64,000 nucleotides of DNA from Acinetobacter pragensis (GTDB taxonomy: Bacteria; Pseudomonadota; Gammaproteobacteria; Pseudomonadales; Moraxellaceae): assembly GCF_001605895.1 (NCBI RefSeq), contig NZ_LUAW01000015.1:1-64000 (forward strand). Direction: 5' to 3'. Below are positions 37,439-46,319 of this stretch, one piece after another (within the stretch, counting starts at the first letter, position 1; every line of letters begins with the position of its first letter). The notes beneath the pieces were generated by a model. That model was not told the origin of the DNA. It was given only the letters and a program-made list of their open reading frames with translations, and made no database searches. Both the position numbers and the translations under genes were made by a program.

Positions 37439-38593
37439 ATGGCGTTCAAATCATTTGAGCGTACAGCATTGAAGCTGAGTGTTTTACTCAGCTCAATGAC
37501 AGTTGCAGGCGTGCATGCGCAAAATGCTGAAGTGGCTTCTAAGCCAGCAAGCCCGGAAGCCTGTGTCGCGCTGGCATCAAATGCCGAACGTTTGGCTTGC
37601 TACGATGCTTTGTTTAAAATACCGGAAGAAGTAAAGCCGCTGCTGGTTTCGGAGCGTCAGGCCGCACAGGAGCTGCAGCCTGAAGCCAATGAAAAGCTGA
37701 CGCTGAAAGAGAAAGTCAGCCATGCTTTTTCAGACCGCCTATTTGCTGTGGAAGCGCCGCAGCTGAATCCTAATTTATCTTTACTGGACAGCCGCTGGGA
37801 GCTTTCACAGGACAGCAAATTGGGAACATGGAATATCCGCGGTTATCAGCCGGTGTATTTGATGCCGGGTTATTGGACGTCTGATAAAAATGAACGTCCA
37901 TCCAGCCCTAACCCGAACAATACGGTAGCGCTTGATGAAGAACAGAATCTAAAGTCGATGGAAGCGAAATTTCAGCTGTCTTTGAAAACCAAAGCAGTTG
38001 AGAATCTGTTCGGTGATAACGGCGATGTCTGGCTGGGCTATACGCAGTCTTCGCGCTGGCAGGTGTATAACGCCGATGAATCCCGTCCATTCCGCGAAAC
38101 GAATTACGAACCGGAAGCGAGTTTAGTTTTTCGGACGAATTATGAGTTGCTGGGCATTAACTGGCGGATGCTGGGTTTGACATTTAACCATCAATCGAAC
38201 GGCCGTTCTGATCCATTGTCCCGCAGCTGGAACCGCGTGATCCTGAATCTGGGTTTTGAAAAAGATAATTTTGCTTTAATGCTGCGCCCTTGGTACCGCA
38301 TCGAAGAAAATGAAAAAGATGATAATAACCCTGATATTAAAGATTATATGGGGCGCGGCGATTTAACCGCATTTTACCGCTATAAAGAACATGATTTCAG
38401 CTTAATGCTGCGTCACTCTTTAAAAGGCGGTGATGACTCGCATGGCGCCGTGCAGTTCGACTGGACGTTCCCGATTAACGGCAAACTGCGGGGCCAGTTT
38501 CAATTGTTTGATGGTTATGGTGAGAGCTTGATTGATTATAACCACCGCGCTACCTATGTCGGCTTAGGCGTGTCACTGATGAATTGGTTCTAA
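37439..38593 (+). CDS. pldA: Outer-membrane phospholipase A
   Basis: OMPLA hydrolyses phospholipids that reach the outer leaflet and helps keep lipid asymmetry. From ATG 37439 (AAGAGG upstream) the product is 384 residues. It has a signal peptide (cleavage after VHA), a short Cys-pair segment (CVALASNAERLACYDALF) and a beta-barrel with the catalytic His and Ser in FNHQSNGRSDPLSRSWNR (about residues 249-255). The barrel ends in an aromatic residue (LMNWF), as outer-membrane proteins do. The Asn partner of the triad was not placed with certainty. Confidence 0.93.
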   Translation: MAFKSFERTALKLSVLLSSMTVAGVHAQNAEVASKPASPEACVALASNAERLACYDALFKIPEEVKPLLVSERQAAQELQPEANEKLTLKEKVSHAFSDRLFAVEAPQLNPNLSLLDSRWELSQDSKLGTWNIRGYQPVYLMPGYWTSDKNERPSSPNPNNTVALDEEQNLKSMEAKFQLSLKTKAVENLFGDNGDVWLGYTQSSRWQVYNADESRPFRETNYEPEASLVFRTNYELLGINWRMLGLTFNHQSNGRSDPLSRSWNRVILNLGFEKDNFALMLRPWYRIEENEKDDNNPDIKDYMGRGDLTAFYRYKEHDFSLMLRHSLKGGDDSHGAVQFDWTFPINGKLRGQFQLFDGYGESLIDYNHRATYVGLGVSLMNWF

Positions 38594-38620
38594 TTCATAC
38601 TTGAGTTAACTGTACAGATA

Positions 38621-38648
38621 AAAAAACCGTGCCAAGGCACGGTTTTTT
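38621..38648. terminator. Bidirectional terminator between pldA and ktrB
   Basis: AAAAAACCGTGCC and GGCACGGTTTTTT form a perfect stem with a two-base loop region, between two convergent genes. Confidence 0.92.
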
Positions 38649-38690
38649 ATGGTTAACGGTTTTATCAAATTAATGCCTCAATCAGATTTT

Positions 38691-40031
38691 TTATCCAATT
38701 TGGATTTCTGTCGGCGGGTGCTTTAAGCGGCTCTTTTTCGGTGTGGCAATTAAGTATGCGAGGGTTAAAGGGCCTAATCGCCCTGCAAACATCAGCAGCA
38801 TTAAAATAACCAAGCTGGCTGGCTGCAGTTCTCCGGTAATACCGCGCGATAGGCCTACGGTGCAAGCTGCAGAGACTGCCTCAAAAAGCAAATCTTGGAA
38901 GCGCTCATTAGGTTCAATCAGCAGCAGGCTGAAAAACCCGATAAAAATAAGCGTGACGGTAATAATAATTACAGCCAAAGCTTTAAATGTGGTTTTTTCT
39001 GGAATGGCATGATTAAACACACGGACTTCATCTTCACGGCGTAAAAAGCTGACCACACTCAGCACCACAATAATAAACGTGCCGACTTTAATGCCGCCAG
39101 CGGTACTGAGCGAGCCGCCGCCAATAAACATCAGCATCATGGTAATGAGTGAAGATGCATCGGAAAGCTGATCCATCGGCAGGCTGTTAAAGCCGGAAGA
39201 TCGGGGAACAGTCGCATGAAACCATGCATTGACTGCTTGATCGCCTAGACTCATCGTGGCTAAGGTCAGCGGATTGCTGGCTTCTAAACACCAGATGATA
39301 ATGAAGGCAAAAATATTCAGACCTGCAATTGTCGATAAGATCAGCTTGCTGTTTGGGCTTAATTTTTTCCAGCTTTTATGCTGTTTTATATCCATCAGCA
39401 CCAAAAAGCCGATACCGCCAATGATATACAGCATGCTGATGGTGAAAGTAATGACATACTGATCTGCAAAGCTCATCAGGCTGTTTGGAAACAGTGAGAA
39501 CCCGCCATTATTGAAGGCAGATACACTGTAAAAGGCAGCGTAGAAAAAAGCTTGAGCGAAGTTATAGTCTGGAAGCCATGCAACGGTTAAAATGACGGTG
39601 CCGACGGCTTCAAAGAATAACGAATACAGAAAAACGCCTTTAATGGTGAAGGTGACTTTTTTGAGACTGGTTTGCCCAATCGTTTCCTGCGCCATAATCT
39701 GCTGTTTTAAGCCTAATTGGGGCGAAAGGCTCATCACTGCCAAAATAGCGAAACTCATAAAGCCTAAGCCGCCGCATTGCAGCAAAAACATAATTACGAT
39801 TTTTCCGAATACAGTATAGGCTTCGCCGACATTGACTACAGAAAGTCCCGTAATGGTGACGGCAGATGTCGAAGTGAAAACCGCATTCAGCCAAGAGAGG
39901 TCGCCATGATGCGCAAAGGGGAGCTTAAGCAGTAATGTCCCGATAATAATCAAAGCAAGAAAACCCAAAGCCAGCAAGCTGGGCGGGCTGAGATTGATCA
40001 TGCCGCGTTTTTTATTGTGCAGGTTTTTCAT
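38691..40031 (-). CDS. ktrB: KtrB-type potassium channel subunit (TrkH/KtrB family)
   Basis: The 446-residue membrane protein is the pore subunit of a Ktr K+ uptake system. It has the four-fold repeated layout of the SKT superfamily. Filter-like segments include FTSTSAVTITGLSVVN, NNGGFSLF, RSSGFNSLP and AACTVGLSRGITGE. The length is nearer to KtrB (about 445) than TrkH (about 485). The start overlaps the ktrA stop by four bases (ATGA), so the two are translationally coupled. Confidence 0.9.
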   Translation of the reverse strand: MKNLHNKKRGMINLSPPSLLALGFLALIIIGTLLLKLPFAHHGDLSWLNAVFTSTSAVTITGLSVVNVGEAYTVFGKIVIMFLLQCGGLGFMSFAILAVMSLSPQLGLKQQIMAQETIGQTSLKKVTFTIKGVFLYSLFFEAVGTVILTVAWLPDYNFAQAFFYAAFYSVSAFNNGGFSLFPNSLMSFADQYVITFTISMLYIIGGIGFLVLMDIKQHKSWKKLSPNSKLILSTIAGLNIFAFIIIWCLEASNPLTLATMSLGDQAVNAWFHATVPRSSGFNSLPMDQLSDASSLITMMLMFIGGGSLSTAGGIKVGTFIIVVLSVVSFLRREDEVRVFNHAIPEKTTFKALAVIIITVTLIFIGFFSLLLIEPNERFQDLLFEAVSAACTVGLSRGITGELQPASLVILMLLMFAGRLGPLTLAYLIATPKKSRLKHPPTEIQIG

Positions 40032-40684
40032 ACGGATTTAAATTGTTTGGATAGGCGGCGTAAAGGTTCCAATAACCCCTCAACCACTAAAATATCACCT
40101 TTTTGCAAGATCATATTTGGATCAATGCTGAAAAGAATCTCTTTGCCGCGCTTATGAATCAGGGTTTTGACTTCAGGCGCATGTTCCATAAGCTGATTAA
40201 AGCGCAATCCTTGCTGTGCTTCTTTGAGCTCAACTTTAACAATATAATGGTCATCTTCCAGAACCATGTAGCGGCTGACCATCGGATAGCTCAGTGATTG
40301 TGCAATACGCACGCCCATATCCTCTTCAGGATGAATGATTTTGTTTACCCCCAAATGGGTCAAAATCATATGATGCGCTTTTGATTTCGCTTTGACCCAG
40401 ATCTTATCAATGCCTAGGTTTTTAAGATGCAGCACGCACAGAATGCTGGCTTCAATATCTTCCCCAATTGCGACAACGACAGCTTCACATTTTTGAATAT
40501 TCAATTCACTAAGAACATGTTCATCTGTAGCGTCCGCTATGACAGCATGGGTTAATTGATCTGAAATATTCTCTACAAATTTTTTATTGCTGTCGATGCC
40601 AATGACATCGTGCTTGAGGCCAATTAACTCTGTAGCCACGGTTGCACCAAAGCTTCCAAGCCCAATGACTGCAAATTGCGCCAT
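40028..40684 (-). CDS. ktrA: KtrA-type potassium uptake regulator (RCK domains)
   Basis: The 218-residue cytosolic ring subunit gates KtrB. The N-terminal RCK-N Rossmann domain starts with FAVIGLGSFGATVATEL and binds nucleotide (acidic end DVIGIDSN). AIGEDIEASILCVLHLKNLG continues the fold. The C-terminal RCK-C domain has KVELKEAQQGLRFNQL and ends LVVEGLLEPLRRLSKQF. One Rossmann unit rather than two separates KtrA from TrkA. It is first in the ktrA-ktrB operon. Confidence 0.92.
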   Translation of the reverse strand: MAQFAVIGLGSFGATVATELIGLKHDVIGIDSNKKFVENISDQLTHAVIADATDEHVLSELNIQKCEAVVVAIGEDIEASILCVLHLKNLGIDKIWVKAKSKAHHMILTHLGVNKIIHPEEDMGVRIAQSLSYPMVSRYMVLEDDHYIVKVELKEAQQGLRFNQLMEHAPEVKTLIHKRGKEILFSIDPNMILQKGDILVVEGLLEPLRRLSKQFKSV

Positions 40685-40865
40685 ACAATCAGTTTCCTAT
40701 CTTCATGTCGTATTTGTTAACGATTATTGGCTATAAAGCACTCAATTATTCGTCTATGCTGTTCTTAATGTATTTTATCTATTTATAAACACGCCAGCTA
40801 TCTATCTTACAAAATTATATATTACAAAAGCTTATTGAGGTGGAAGCGCCAAAAGGAGTATGAGC

Positions 40866-41366
40866 ATGCACAAGACACTGTATCAGGCATTGCAGGTGGC
40901 TTTTCCGGAACTCAAAGAAACTGAATTGCCAGATGAACAGGATAATTTTGAAAGCTTGATGCTTTGGCTTAATCAATTCTATTCGAATCTGCAGCAGCTG
41001 AATATGATGGATTATCGTCAAAATGGTATTGCAGAATGCCACCGGCTGCAGCAGTTAAATATAGATCTGGATGAATTAAGCAATCAGATTGATGCTGAAA
41101 TGGGCGCTTTTTATGAAATGTATGAAGAAAGTGATCAGGAAATTGACCCGGAACCTGCCCATGCCTATGATTTTGAATTTACCTATAATGTTGTTTTTAA
41201 TAATATAAAATTATTTATTGAACCCTATGATTTGGCTTTGCTGGTGATTGAGCAGGAAAGCCCGTATTGGCTGCTGGTGCCGAATAATGAAGAATTGGTC
41301 AATCAGATTATTACGGCTTTTAATGAAATTTTTGGCAATGAAGAACCTATGGTCTTAATTGATTAG
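40866..41366 (+). CDS. Hypothetical protein, paralogue 1 of a tandem pair
   Basis: The 166-residue acidic protein starts at ATG 40866, seven bases after AGGAG. The closer ATG 40860 is too near that site. It begins KTLYQALQVAFPELKETELP, has QQLNIDLDELSNQIDAEMGA in the middle and ends with a hydrophobic strand and a helix (LALLVIEQESPYWLLVPNNE). The next gene has the same three blocks in the same order, so the two are diverged duplicates. There is no signal peptide or membrane span. The family is not recognised. Confidence 0.72.
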   Translation: MHKTLYQALQVAFPELKETELPDEQDNFESLMLWLNQFYSNLQQLNMMDYRQNGIAECHRLQQLNIDLDELSNQIDAEMGAFYEMYEESDQEIDPEPAHAYDFEFTYNVVFNNIKLFIEPYDLALLVIEQESPYWLLVPNNEELVNQIITAFNEIFGNEEPMVLID

Positions 41367-41539
41367 ATATATATCCGATATTTTATCGGCAATCTTCTGA
41401 TGTTGTTTTTCTAAATTCAGCCCTATTGAAGGACTGTCATATTTTGTTCAAATCCTTTTGCTAGATTATTTTAAAGACCTAAGCTGATGATGCTTAAGTG
41501 TCAAATGCTTTTGAGCAATCGCAATAGAAGAATTAAAAA

Positions 41540-42085
41540 ATGAACGATAAAAAAATATATCAGTGGTTGCAGGCGTGGTATCCGGAACTGCAAACCCGGA
41601 AAATTCCGAAAGCAAAAAACCGGCGAAGCTTTGAGCAATTCAAGCTGTGGCTGCTCGCTGAAAAAGAGGGGATTTCTGAACGTTCTTTTTTGCTGGCGCT
41701 TGACCCTTTGAAATTTACGGAAAAAGATTTGGCCTGCAGTGCGGTACTGCAAAACTTGAATATTGATTTTAATCAAATCTATCCGCAAATCACGGAACAA
41801 ACGCAGCCTGTTTTTGCTCATTATGAAAGCTTAAAAAATGCGGTTAGCAAATGCTATAATCTGCAAGAGCAAGTTGCAGAAATTATATTGGATGAGCTGT
41901 ATGGACTGCTCAAACAGCATCAGCATAAATTATTGCTGATTTGCGCTGAACAATATTATTGGATGGCCGTACATCAGGATGTGGAAAAAATGCATAAATT
42001 CTGTAAGAAATTTGAAAAGCAATTTAAAGATGAAGAACTGAAAATTGAAATCTATGCATTGCAGGATTGTTCGCAGTCGATATAG
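41540..42085 (+). CDS. Hypothetical protein, paralogue 2 of a tandem pair
   Basis: The 181-residue protein mirrors its upstream neighbour: KIYQWLQAWYPELQTRKIP, then VLQNLNIDFNQIYPQITEQT, then HKLLLICAEQYYWMAVHQDV and a basic helix. Unlike paralogue 1, which is strongly acidic, this copy is rich in Lys, so the two may differ in partner or could pair with each other. The intergenic gap is 173 bases. It is cytosolic by appearance, with unknown function. Confidence 0.72.
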   Translation: MNDKKIYQWLQAWYPELQTRKIPKAKNRRSFEQFKLWLLAEKEGISERSFLLALDPLKFTEKDLACSAVLQNLNIDFNQIYPQITEQTQPVFAHYESLKNAVSKCYNLQEQVAEIILDELYGLLKQHQHKLLLICAEQYYWMAVHQDVEKMHKFCKKFEKQFKDEELKIEIYALQDCSQSI

Positions 42086-42203
42086 CAGTGTTTGAATTTG
42101 ATATATCGCTTTGATAAAAATAGCCTAAGCAAATCATTTGGATTTTATTCGTAAACCTTAAATAAATTATATCTCTGTATTCTCCTGTGTTAAATCATAC
42201 GGA

Positions 42204-42482
42204 TCATTCAATATTCGGTAAATCATCATAGCAATCATGCTTATGATAAAAATCCGACAATTCCTTTGGGCTGATAGGGTGCTGATCGGTGTATTTGATC
42301 ATAAAAATGAGCAGCTGCGTCAAGCCGCAAATAAAGAGCATATAGACAGCCGTTGCTTTATATGCATGTTTGGGCGCGAGCTTTAGCATACAGTAGGGAA
42401 CGCGCGCCATGAGTATGCATAGCAATATCAACAGCGTAAAGACAGCTGTAAAGTCTTGAATAAAGAGTTTAATAACGTTAAT
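42204..42482 (-). CDS. Small membrane protein with no canonical start at its natural N-terminus
   Basis: The clear part is a frame ending at 42204. From TTG 42431 or ATG 42410 it gives 75 or 68 residues with one full span (AVYMLFICGLTQLLIFMI) and an acidic tail (HKHDCYDDLPNIE). The frame stays open upstream to 42482 and reads NVIKLFIQDFTAVFTLLIL, which together with LLCILMARV makes a first span. The best N-terminus would be an ATT codon at 42482-42480. Either a non-standard start is used, the start has mutated, or a shorter form is made. Upstream, no clear ribosome-binding site is seen. Confidence 0.5.
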   Translation of the reverse strand: MNVIKLFIQDFTAVFTLLILLCILMARVPYCMLKLAPKHAYKATAVYMLFICGLTQLLIFMIKYTDQHPISPKELSDFYHKHDCYDDLPNIE

Positions 42483-42603
42483 TGGTACGCTGATGCATCA
42501 TAATTGCAGAAAAGGAATGAGAAAAAATCTTTCCCAAGATCGGGTATGCAATTTAAAAATCATTTTTATTATCAATATTTTTTATTGTTATTGAATATAC
42601 AAA

Positions 42604-42633
42604 AAAATAGCCTGTATATATACAGGCTATTTT
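42604..42633 (-). terminator. Rho-independent terminator after ilvA
   Basis: AAAATAGCCTGTATA and TATACAGGCTATTTT form a perfect palindromic stem 22 bases past the ilvA stop. Confidence 0.85.
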
Positions 42634-42655
42634 CAAAACTATTGGAATGCAGTGT

Positions 42656-44194
42656 TTATTTCAAGAAACGCTGATAACCCAAGTTGTTGGTAATTTCTGC
42701 ATATGGATATGTAATGCTTTCCAATGTTTCAATTAAACCGTCAGGGTTCTGTTTGGCATCAGTTGCTTCCATACCCACCAATACACGGCCTTCGGCTGCG
42801 CCGTGATTACGGTAATGGAATAAAGTGATGTTATGTGTTGGGCCAAGACGCTCTAAGAATGTCAGCAAAGCGCCAGGGCGCTCTGGAAATTCCACGCGGA
42901 ATAAGCGTTCATTTTCGATATCGGCATGGCCGCCAATCAAATAGCGGATATGCAGTTTAGCCACTTCATCATCAGATAAGTCATCGACGTCATATTGAAA
43001 TTTTAATGTTTCAAAAATGTCCTGACGTTCTTTTTCACCGCCTTTCAGGCTGATGCCGACAAAGACTTGCGCTGCGCTGGAATTGCTGGCGCGGTAGTTG
43101 AATTCTGTAATGTTGCGGCCTTGCAATGCACGGCAGAATTTTAAGAAAGAACCTTTTTCTTCTGGAATGGTCACTGCAAAAATAGCTTCTTTGCGTTCAC
43201 CCAATTCAGTGCGTTCAGCAATGTAGCGCAGGCGGTCAAAGTTCATGTTGGCGCCGCAAACAATCGACACCATATTTTTGCCTTCTAAGCCATGCTCAGC
43301 GGCATATTTTTTAATGCCCGCCAATGCCATCGCGCCTGATGGTTCGACAATGCTGCGGCATTCATCAAAGGTATCTTTAATGGCTGCGCAAATTTCATCA
43401 GTATTGACGAGCACAACGTCACGCTCAACAATTGGGCCAGAGTTATCTGATTTTTGCAGCTGAATCACTTCAAACGGTTTTTCGCCGATCTGAGCAACCG
43501 CTGTACCATCTGCAAATAAGCCGACAGAAGGCAAGATCACACGCTCACCAGCTTCAAAGGCTGCTTTTAAGCAGGCAGATTCATCATATTCCACAGGAAT
43601 GACTTTGACATGCGGCGCAACGTCACCTAAATACGCGGCTACGCCGCCAATTAAACCGCCGCCGCCGACAGCAACAAAGACATATTCAACATCACGCCAT
43701 TGGCGCAAAATCTCATTGGCGATCGTGCCTTGGCCAGCCATCACGAGTTCATCATCATACGGCGGAATAAAGGTCATGCCTTCATCTTGAGCGCATTGAA
43801 TCGCATATTTATTGGCAACATCAAATGAGTCGCCATGCAGTACAACTTCACCGCCTAAGCGTTTAACGGCTTGAACTTTAATATCCGGTGTGGTTTTTGG
43901 CATAACGATAATGGCGCGAATACCCAGCTTTTTACCAGATAGGGCCACGCCTTGCGCATGGTTGCCTGCGGAAGCAGTAATAACGCCACGTTCCAACTGA
44001 GATTTCGGCAATTGGCTGATACGGTTGTAGGCACCGCGCAATTTGAAAGAAAAGACAGGCTGTAAATCTTCGCGTTTGAAGCGAATGTTATTATTTAGCT
44101 TTTCACTAATTCGTGGCGCTGCTTCGAGTGGAGTTTCGATTGCAACGTCGTACACCGTTGCCTGTAATATTTGTCGAACCAAACGAGACAGCAT
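42656..44194 (-). CDS. ilvA: Biosynthetic threonine deaminase
   Basis: IlvA converts threonine to 2-oxobutanoate, the first step to isoleucine. The 512-residue protein has the PLP-binding domain with the lysine in FKLRGAYNRI (about residue 47), ASAGNHAQG and the glycine loop VAVGGGGLIGG. A regulatory region of two ACT-like domains follows (about 330-510, with EKGSFLKFCRALQGRNITEF and FPERPGALLTFLERLG). The regulatory part makes it the isoleucine-inhibited biosynthetic form, not the short catabolic TdcB. It is a single gene, divergent from rpiA. Confidence 0.96.
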   Translation of the reverse strand: MLSRLVRQILQATVYDVAIETPLEAAPRISEKLNNNIRFKREDLQPVFSFKLRGAYNRISQLPKSQLERGVITASAGNHAQGVALSGKKLGIRAIIVMPKTTPDIKVQAVKRLGGEVVLHGDSFDVANKYAIQCAQDEGMTFIPPYDDELVMAGQGTIANEILRQWRDVEYVFVAVGGGGLIGGVAAYLGDVAPHVKVIPVEYDESACLKAAFEAGERVILPSVGLFADGTAVAQIGEKPFEVIQLQKSDNSGPIVERDVVLVNTDEICAAIKDTFDECRSIVEPSGAMALAGIKKYAAEHGLEGKNMVSIVCGANMNFDRLRYIAERTELGERKEAIFAVTIPEEKGSFLKFCRALQGRNITEFNYRASNSSAAQVFVGISLKGGEKERQDIFETLKFQYDVDDLSDDEVAKLHIRYLIGGHADIENERLFRVEFPERPGALLTFLERLGPTHNITLFHYRNHGAAEGRVLVGMEATDAKQNPDGLIETLESITYPYAEITNNLGYQRFLK

Positions 44195-44301
44195 GTTAAT
44201 TTTCCATCTAACAGTTTAAAATAAGCGTTCATTGTAACAAACCCCCGTACATTTGGGCTGTAAAATCAGCAGCAAATGTCAAAAAATAGTTGAGCCAAGT
44301 T

Positions 44302-44973
44302 ATGAGTCTGTATGCTACCCAAGATGAAAAGAAACAAGCTGTCGCAAAGGCTGCATTGAAGCATTTGCCTAAGGGCGGAATTTTGGGTGTAGGTACAGGA
44401 AGTACAGTAAACTTCCTCATTGAATTATTGCCGGAATTGCAACTGGAAGCGGCAGTCGCCAGTTCTGAAGCCACTGCACAGCGCTTGAAAAAATTAGGCA
44501 TTGAAGTTGTAGATATGAACAGTGTCGGCGGTCTGGACGCCTATGTCGATGGCGCTGACGAAATTGACCGCCATATGCACATGATTAAAGGCGGCGGCGC
44601 AGCCTTAACACGTGAAAAAATTGTGGCTTCAATTGCAAAGAAATTTGTCTGTATTGTAGATGATTCTAAATGGGTCGATCAGCTGGGCCATGATTTCCCT
44701 TTACCTGTAGAGGTGATTCCAATGGCGCGTTCAGCCGTTGCGCGTAAAATTGTCGCGCTTGGCGGTGACCCAGTTTACCGTGAAGGCGTGGTGACAGATA
44801 ATGGCAACGTAATTTTAGATGTGCATAACTTCAACATCTTAAATGCGCTGGAACTGGAGAAAACCTTGAACAATATTCCTGGTGTTGTGTGCAACGGTAT
44901 TTTTGCTTTGAACAAAGCGGATATTGCTGTGGTAGCGACAGATAACGGTATTGAAGAGCGTACAGCGGTTTAA
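44302..44973 (+). CDS. rpiA: Ribose-5-phosphate isomerase A
   Basis: RpiA interconverts ribose-5-phosphate and ribulose-5-phosphate. From ATG 44302 ([12 protein letters not shown]) the product is 223 residues. Motifs are [15 protein letters not shown] (about 30), [20 protein letters not shown] (about 85, with the active-site Asp) and [14 protein letters not shown] with the Glu base. A TTG at 44290 is possible. The divergent ilvA-rpiA arrangement fits gamma-proteobacteria. Confidence 0.96.
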   Translation: MSLYATQDEKKQAVAKAALKHLPKGGILGVGTGSTVNFLIELLPELQLEAAVASSEATAQRLKKLGIEVVDMNSVGGLDAYVDGADEIDRHMHMIKGGGAALTREKIVASIAKKFVCIVDDSKWVDQLGHDFPLPVEVIPMARSAVARKIVALGGDPVYREGVVTDNGNVILDVHNFNILNALELEKTLNNIPGVVCNGIFALNKADIAVVATDNGIEERTAV

Positions 44974-44978
44974 TTTTG

Positions 44979-45071
44979 TAAGTTCCCTCTCTTTTTAGGA
45001 GAGGGTTAGGGAGAGGTTTCTTTTAAAAGCTCCCTCATCCTAACCTTCTCCCTGAGGGAGAAGGAACTTCC
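44979..45071. repeat. Near-palindromic inverted repeat (REP/MITE-like)
   Basis: A left arm (44979-45016) containing AGTTCCCTCTC and GGTTAGGGAGAGG pairs with a right arm (45030-45071) containing CTCCCTCATCCTAACC and GAGAAGGAACTT. There is a short A/T loop between them. About 38 positions can align with few mismatches, so a long hairpin can form. The CCCTCTCC/GGAGAGGG style is common in dispersed intergenic repeats of many proteobacteria. It lies 6 bases past rpiA and may also terminate it. Confidence 0.85.
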
Positions 45072-45139
45072 AGTATATTTTTGAAAACTGTTCAAAGTTA
45101 AATTCTATGCATTGTTGATAGCTTTTAATAAAAGAATAA

Positions 45140-45820
45140 ATGACCCAAAACATTCCAGAAATCCAAATCACCCGAAAATTACGCGCCACACGTTTAAGGC
45201 TGCGTGTAGAGCCGACGCAAATTAAATTAACCGTGCCACAATTTTGCACACAGCGTCAGATACAGGAATTTTTAAAACAATCAGAACAATGGATGATTGA
45301 AACGTGGCAAAAGCAGCAGGAAAAAGCAGGCCAGCGAGATAAAAGTTTACCTGCTGAATTAAAACTGTTCAATTTAGAACAGCCTTTAAAGGTTATTTAT
45401 AAAACGCAAAAAAACTCATTTATCTTAGATGAGCAGAACCATCAGCTTTATATCAGTGATCGACAGCCTGAACAGTATGTAAAAAGTTTTGTCATTGCTT
45501 ATGCGAAGCAGTATTTACCTGTATTTTTACAGCAGTTAAGTCTTGAGATTGGCTTGTGTTATGGTGAATGTACTATTCGCCAGCCTAAAACCCGCTGGGG
45601 TAGTTGCTCAGCTAAGCATGACATTATGTTGAATAGTGGGTTGGTGCTTTTCCCGCAGGAAATCACACGCTATGTAGCTGTACACGAGTTGGCGCATACC
45701 AAGCATTTTGATCATAGTCCACATTTTTGGGTGGAGGTGGAAAAGCATGATGTGAATTTTCAGCTGCATCGGAAAACATTGAAGAACAGTCCAATGCCGT
45801 GGTGGTGGACTAATGTCTGA
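45140..45820 (+). CDS. YgjP-like M48-type metallopeptidase (DUF45)
   Basis: The 226-residue cytosolic protein has a basic N-terminal strand-rich part (ITRKLRATRLRLRVEP), then the WLM/YgjP core KTRWGSCSAKHDIMLNSGLV. The zinc motif is HELAHTKHFDHSPHFW, with His, His and a third His ligand. This is the DUF45/M48-like family of YgjP. Its substrate is unknown; a protease or peptidase role is inferred from the HExxH-type site. Confidence 0.88.
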   Translation: MTQNIPEIQITRKLRATRLRLRVEPTQIKLTVPQFCTQRQIQEFLKQSEQWMIETWQKQQEKAGQRDKSLPAELKLFNLEQPLKVIYKTQKNSFILDEQNHQLYISDRQPEQYVKSFVIAYAKQYLPVFLQQLSLEIGLCYGECTIRQPKTRWGSCSAKHDIMLNSGLVLFPQEITRYVAVHELAHTKHFDHSPHFWVEVEKHDVNFQLHRKTLKNSPMPWWWTNV

Positions 45821-45843
45821 GGTCAATTCTTTATTGAAAAAAA

Positions 45844-45996
45844 TTAATGCAAAATGCGGTAGCTTTTGATTAAGACAAAAATTATTAAAATAAGTATTGA
45901 AAAGAAGAGATATTCAACCGTAAATGCTTCTGCAAGATATAGTTTGTAATGAAGGATAATAAAAATAAGTAAGATTACGCCGATGATATAAAGCAT
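45844..45996 (-). CDS. Possible 50-residue hydrophobic protein
   Basis: ATG 45996 opens a frame starting MLYIIGVILLIFIILHYKLY. It continues with a second hydrophobic run (YLFFSILILIIFVLIKSYR) and stops after ILH. Two short spans separated by a small acidic loop are typical of small two-span membrane proteins. In AT-rich DNA such hydrophobic frames can arise by chance, and no ribosome-binding site is evident. Confidence 0.3.
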   Translation of the reverse strand: MLYIIGVILLIFIILHYKLYLAEAFTVEYLFFSILILIIFVLIKSYRILH

Positions 45997-46062
45997 AGTA
46001 GTTTTTAAGTGTGCGTATTTGGTTTAATGAACTAAATTATACTTAAAAATATTGTGGACCCA

Positions 46063-46200
46063 ATGGCTAGATTATTTTTAAAAATTGAAATGATATTCTC
46101 TGATAATTACTTTAGTTCATATTTTACCGATGATAGAAGTGCCGAATTGTGCGAAATATTGGTGTTCAACAAGTATAAAAATATTAAGAGCGAATACTGA
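46063..46200 (+). CDS. Possible 45-residue protein
   Basis: The frame from ATG 46063 reads MARLFLKIEMIFSDNYFSSY, then TDDRSAELCEILVFNKYKN and a stop. It has a soluble look with an amphipathic start. No family or clear ribosome-binding site is seen; it could be the remains of a longer gene. Confidence 0.25.
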   Translation: MARLFLKIEMIFSDNYFSSYFTDDRSAELCEILVFNKYKNIKSEY

Positions 46201-46319
46201 ATGATTTTTCAAACACAAGGAAAACTAAATAAAAAGATTAAACCAAGCAAAACAGTTCAGAAAACCGCAACTTCCTGTCATACTATGCAGTCATTAAATG
46301 GATACTTTGAATAGAGGTA

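Larger units (their letters stand above)
45821..46319. other. AT-rich intergenic region with two possible small ORFs
   Basis: About 500 bases of AT-rich sequence separate the ygjP-like gene from argC. Two small frames (45844-45996 minus, 46063-46200 plus) are given separately. No RNA gene, repeat or clear terminator was recognised. Confidence 0.5.

Noticed and set aside
41367..41400. Weak hairpin (CCGATATTTTATCGG) after the first tandem paralogue
   Set aside because: The stem is short and AT-rich with no T-run; it is not enough to call a terminator.
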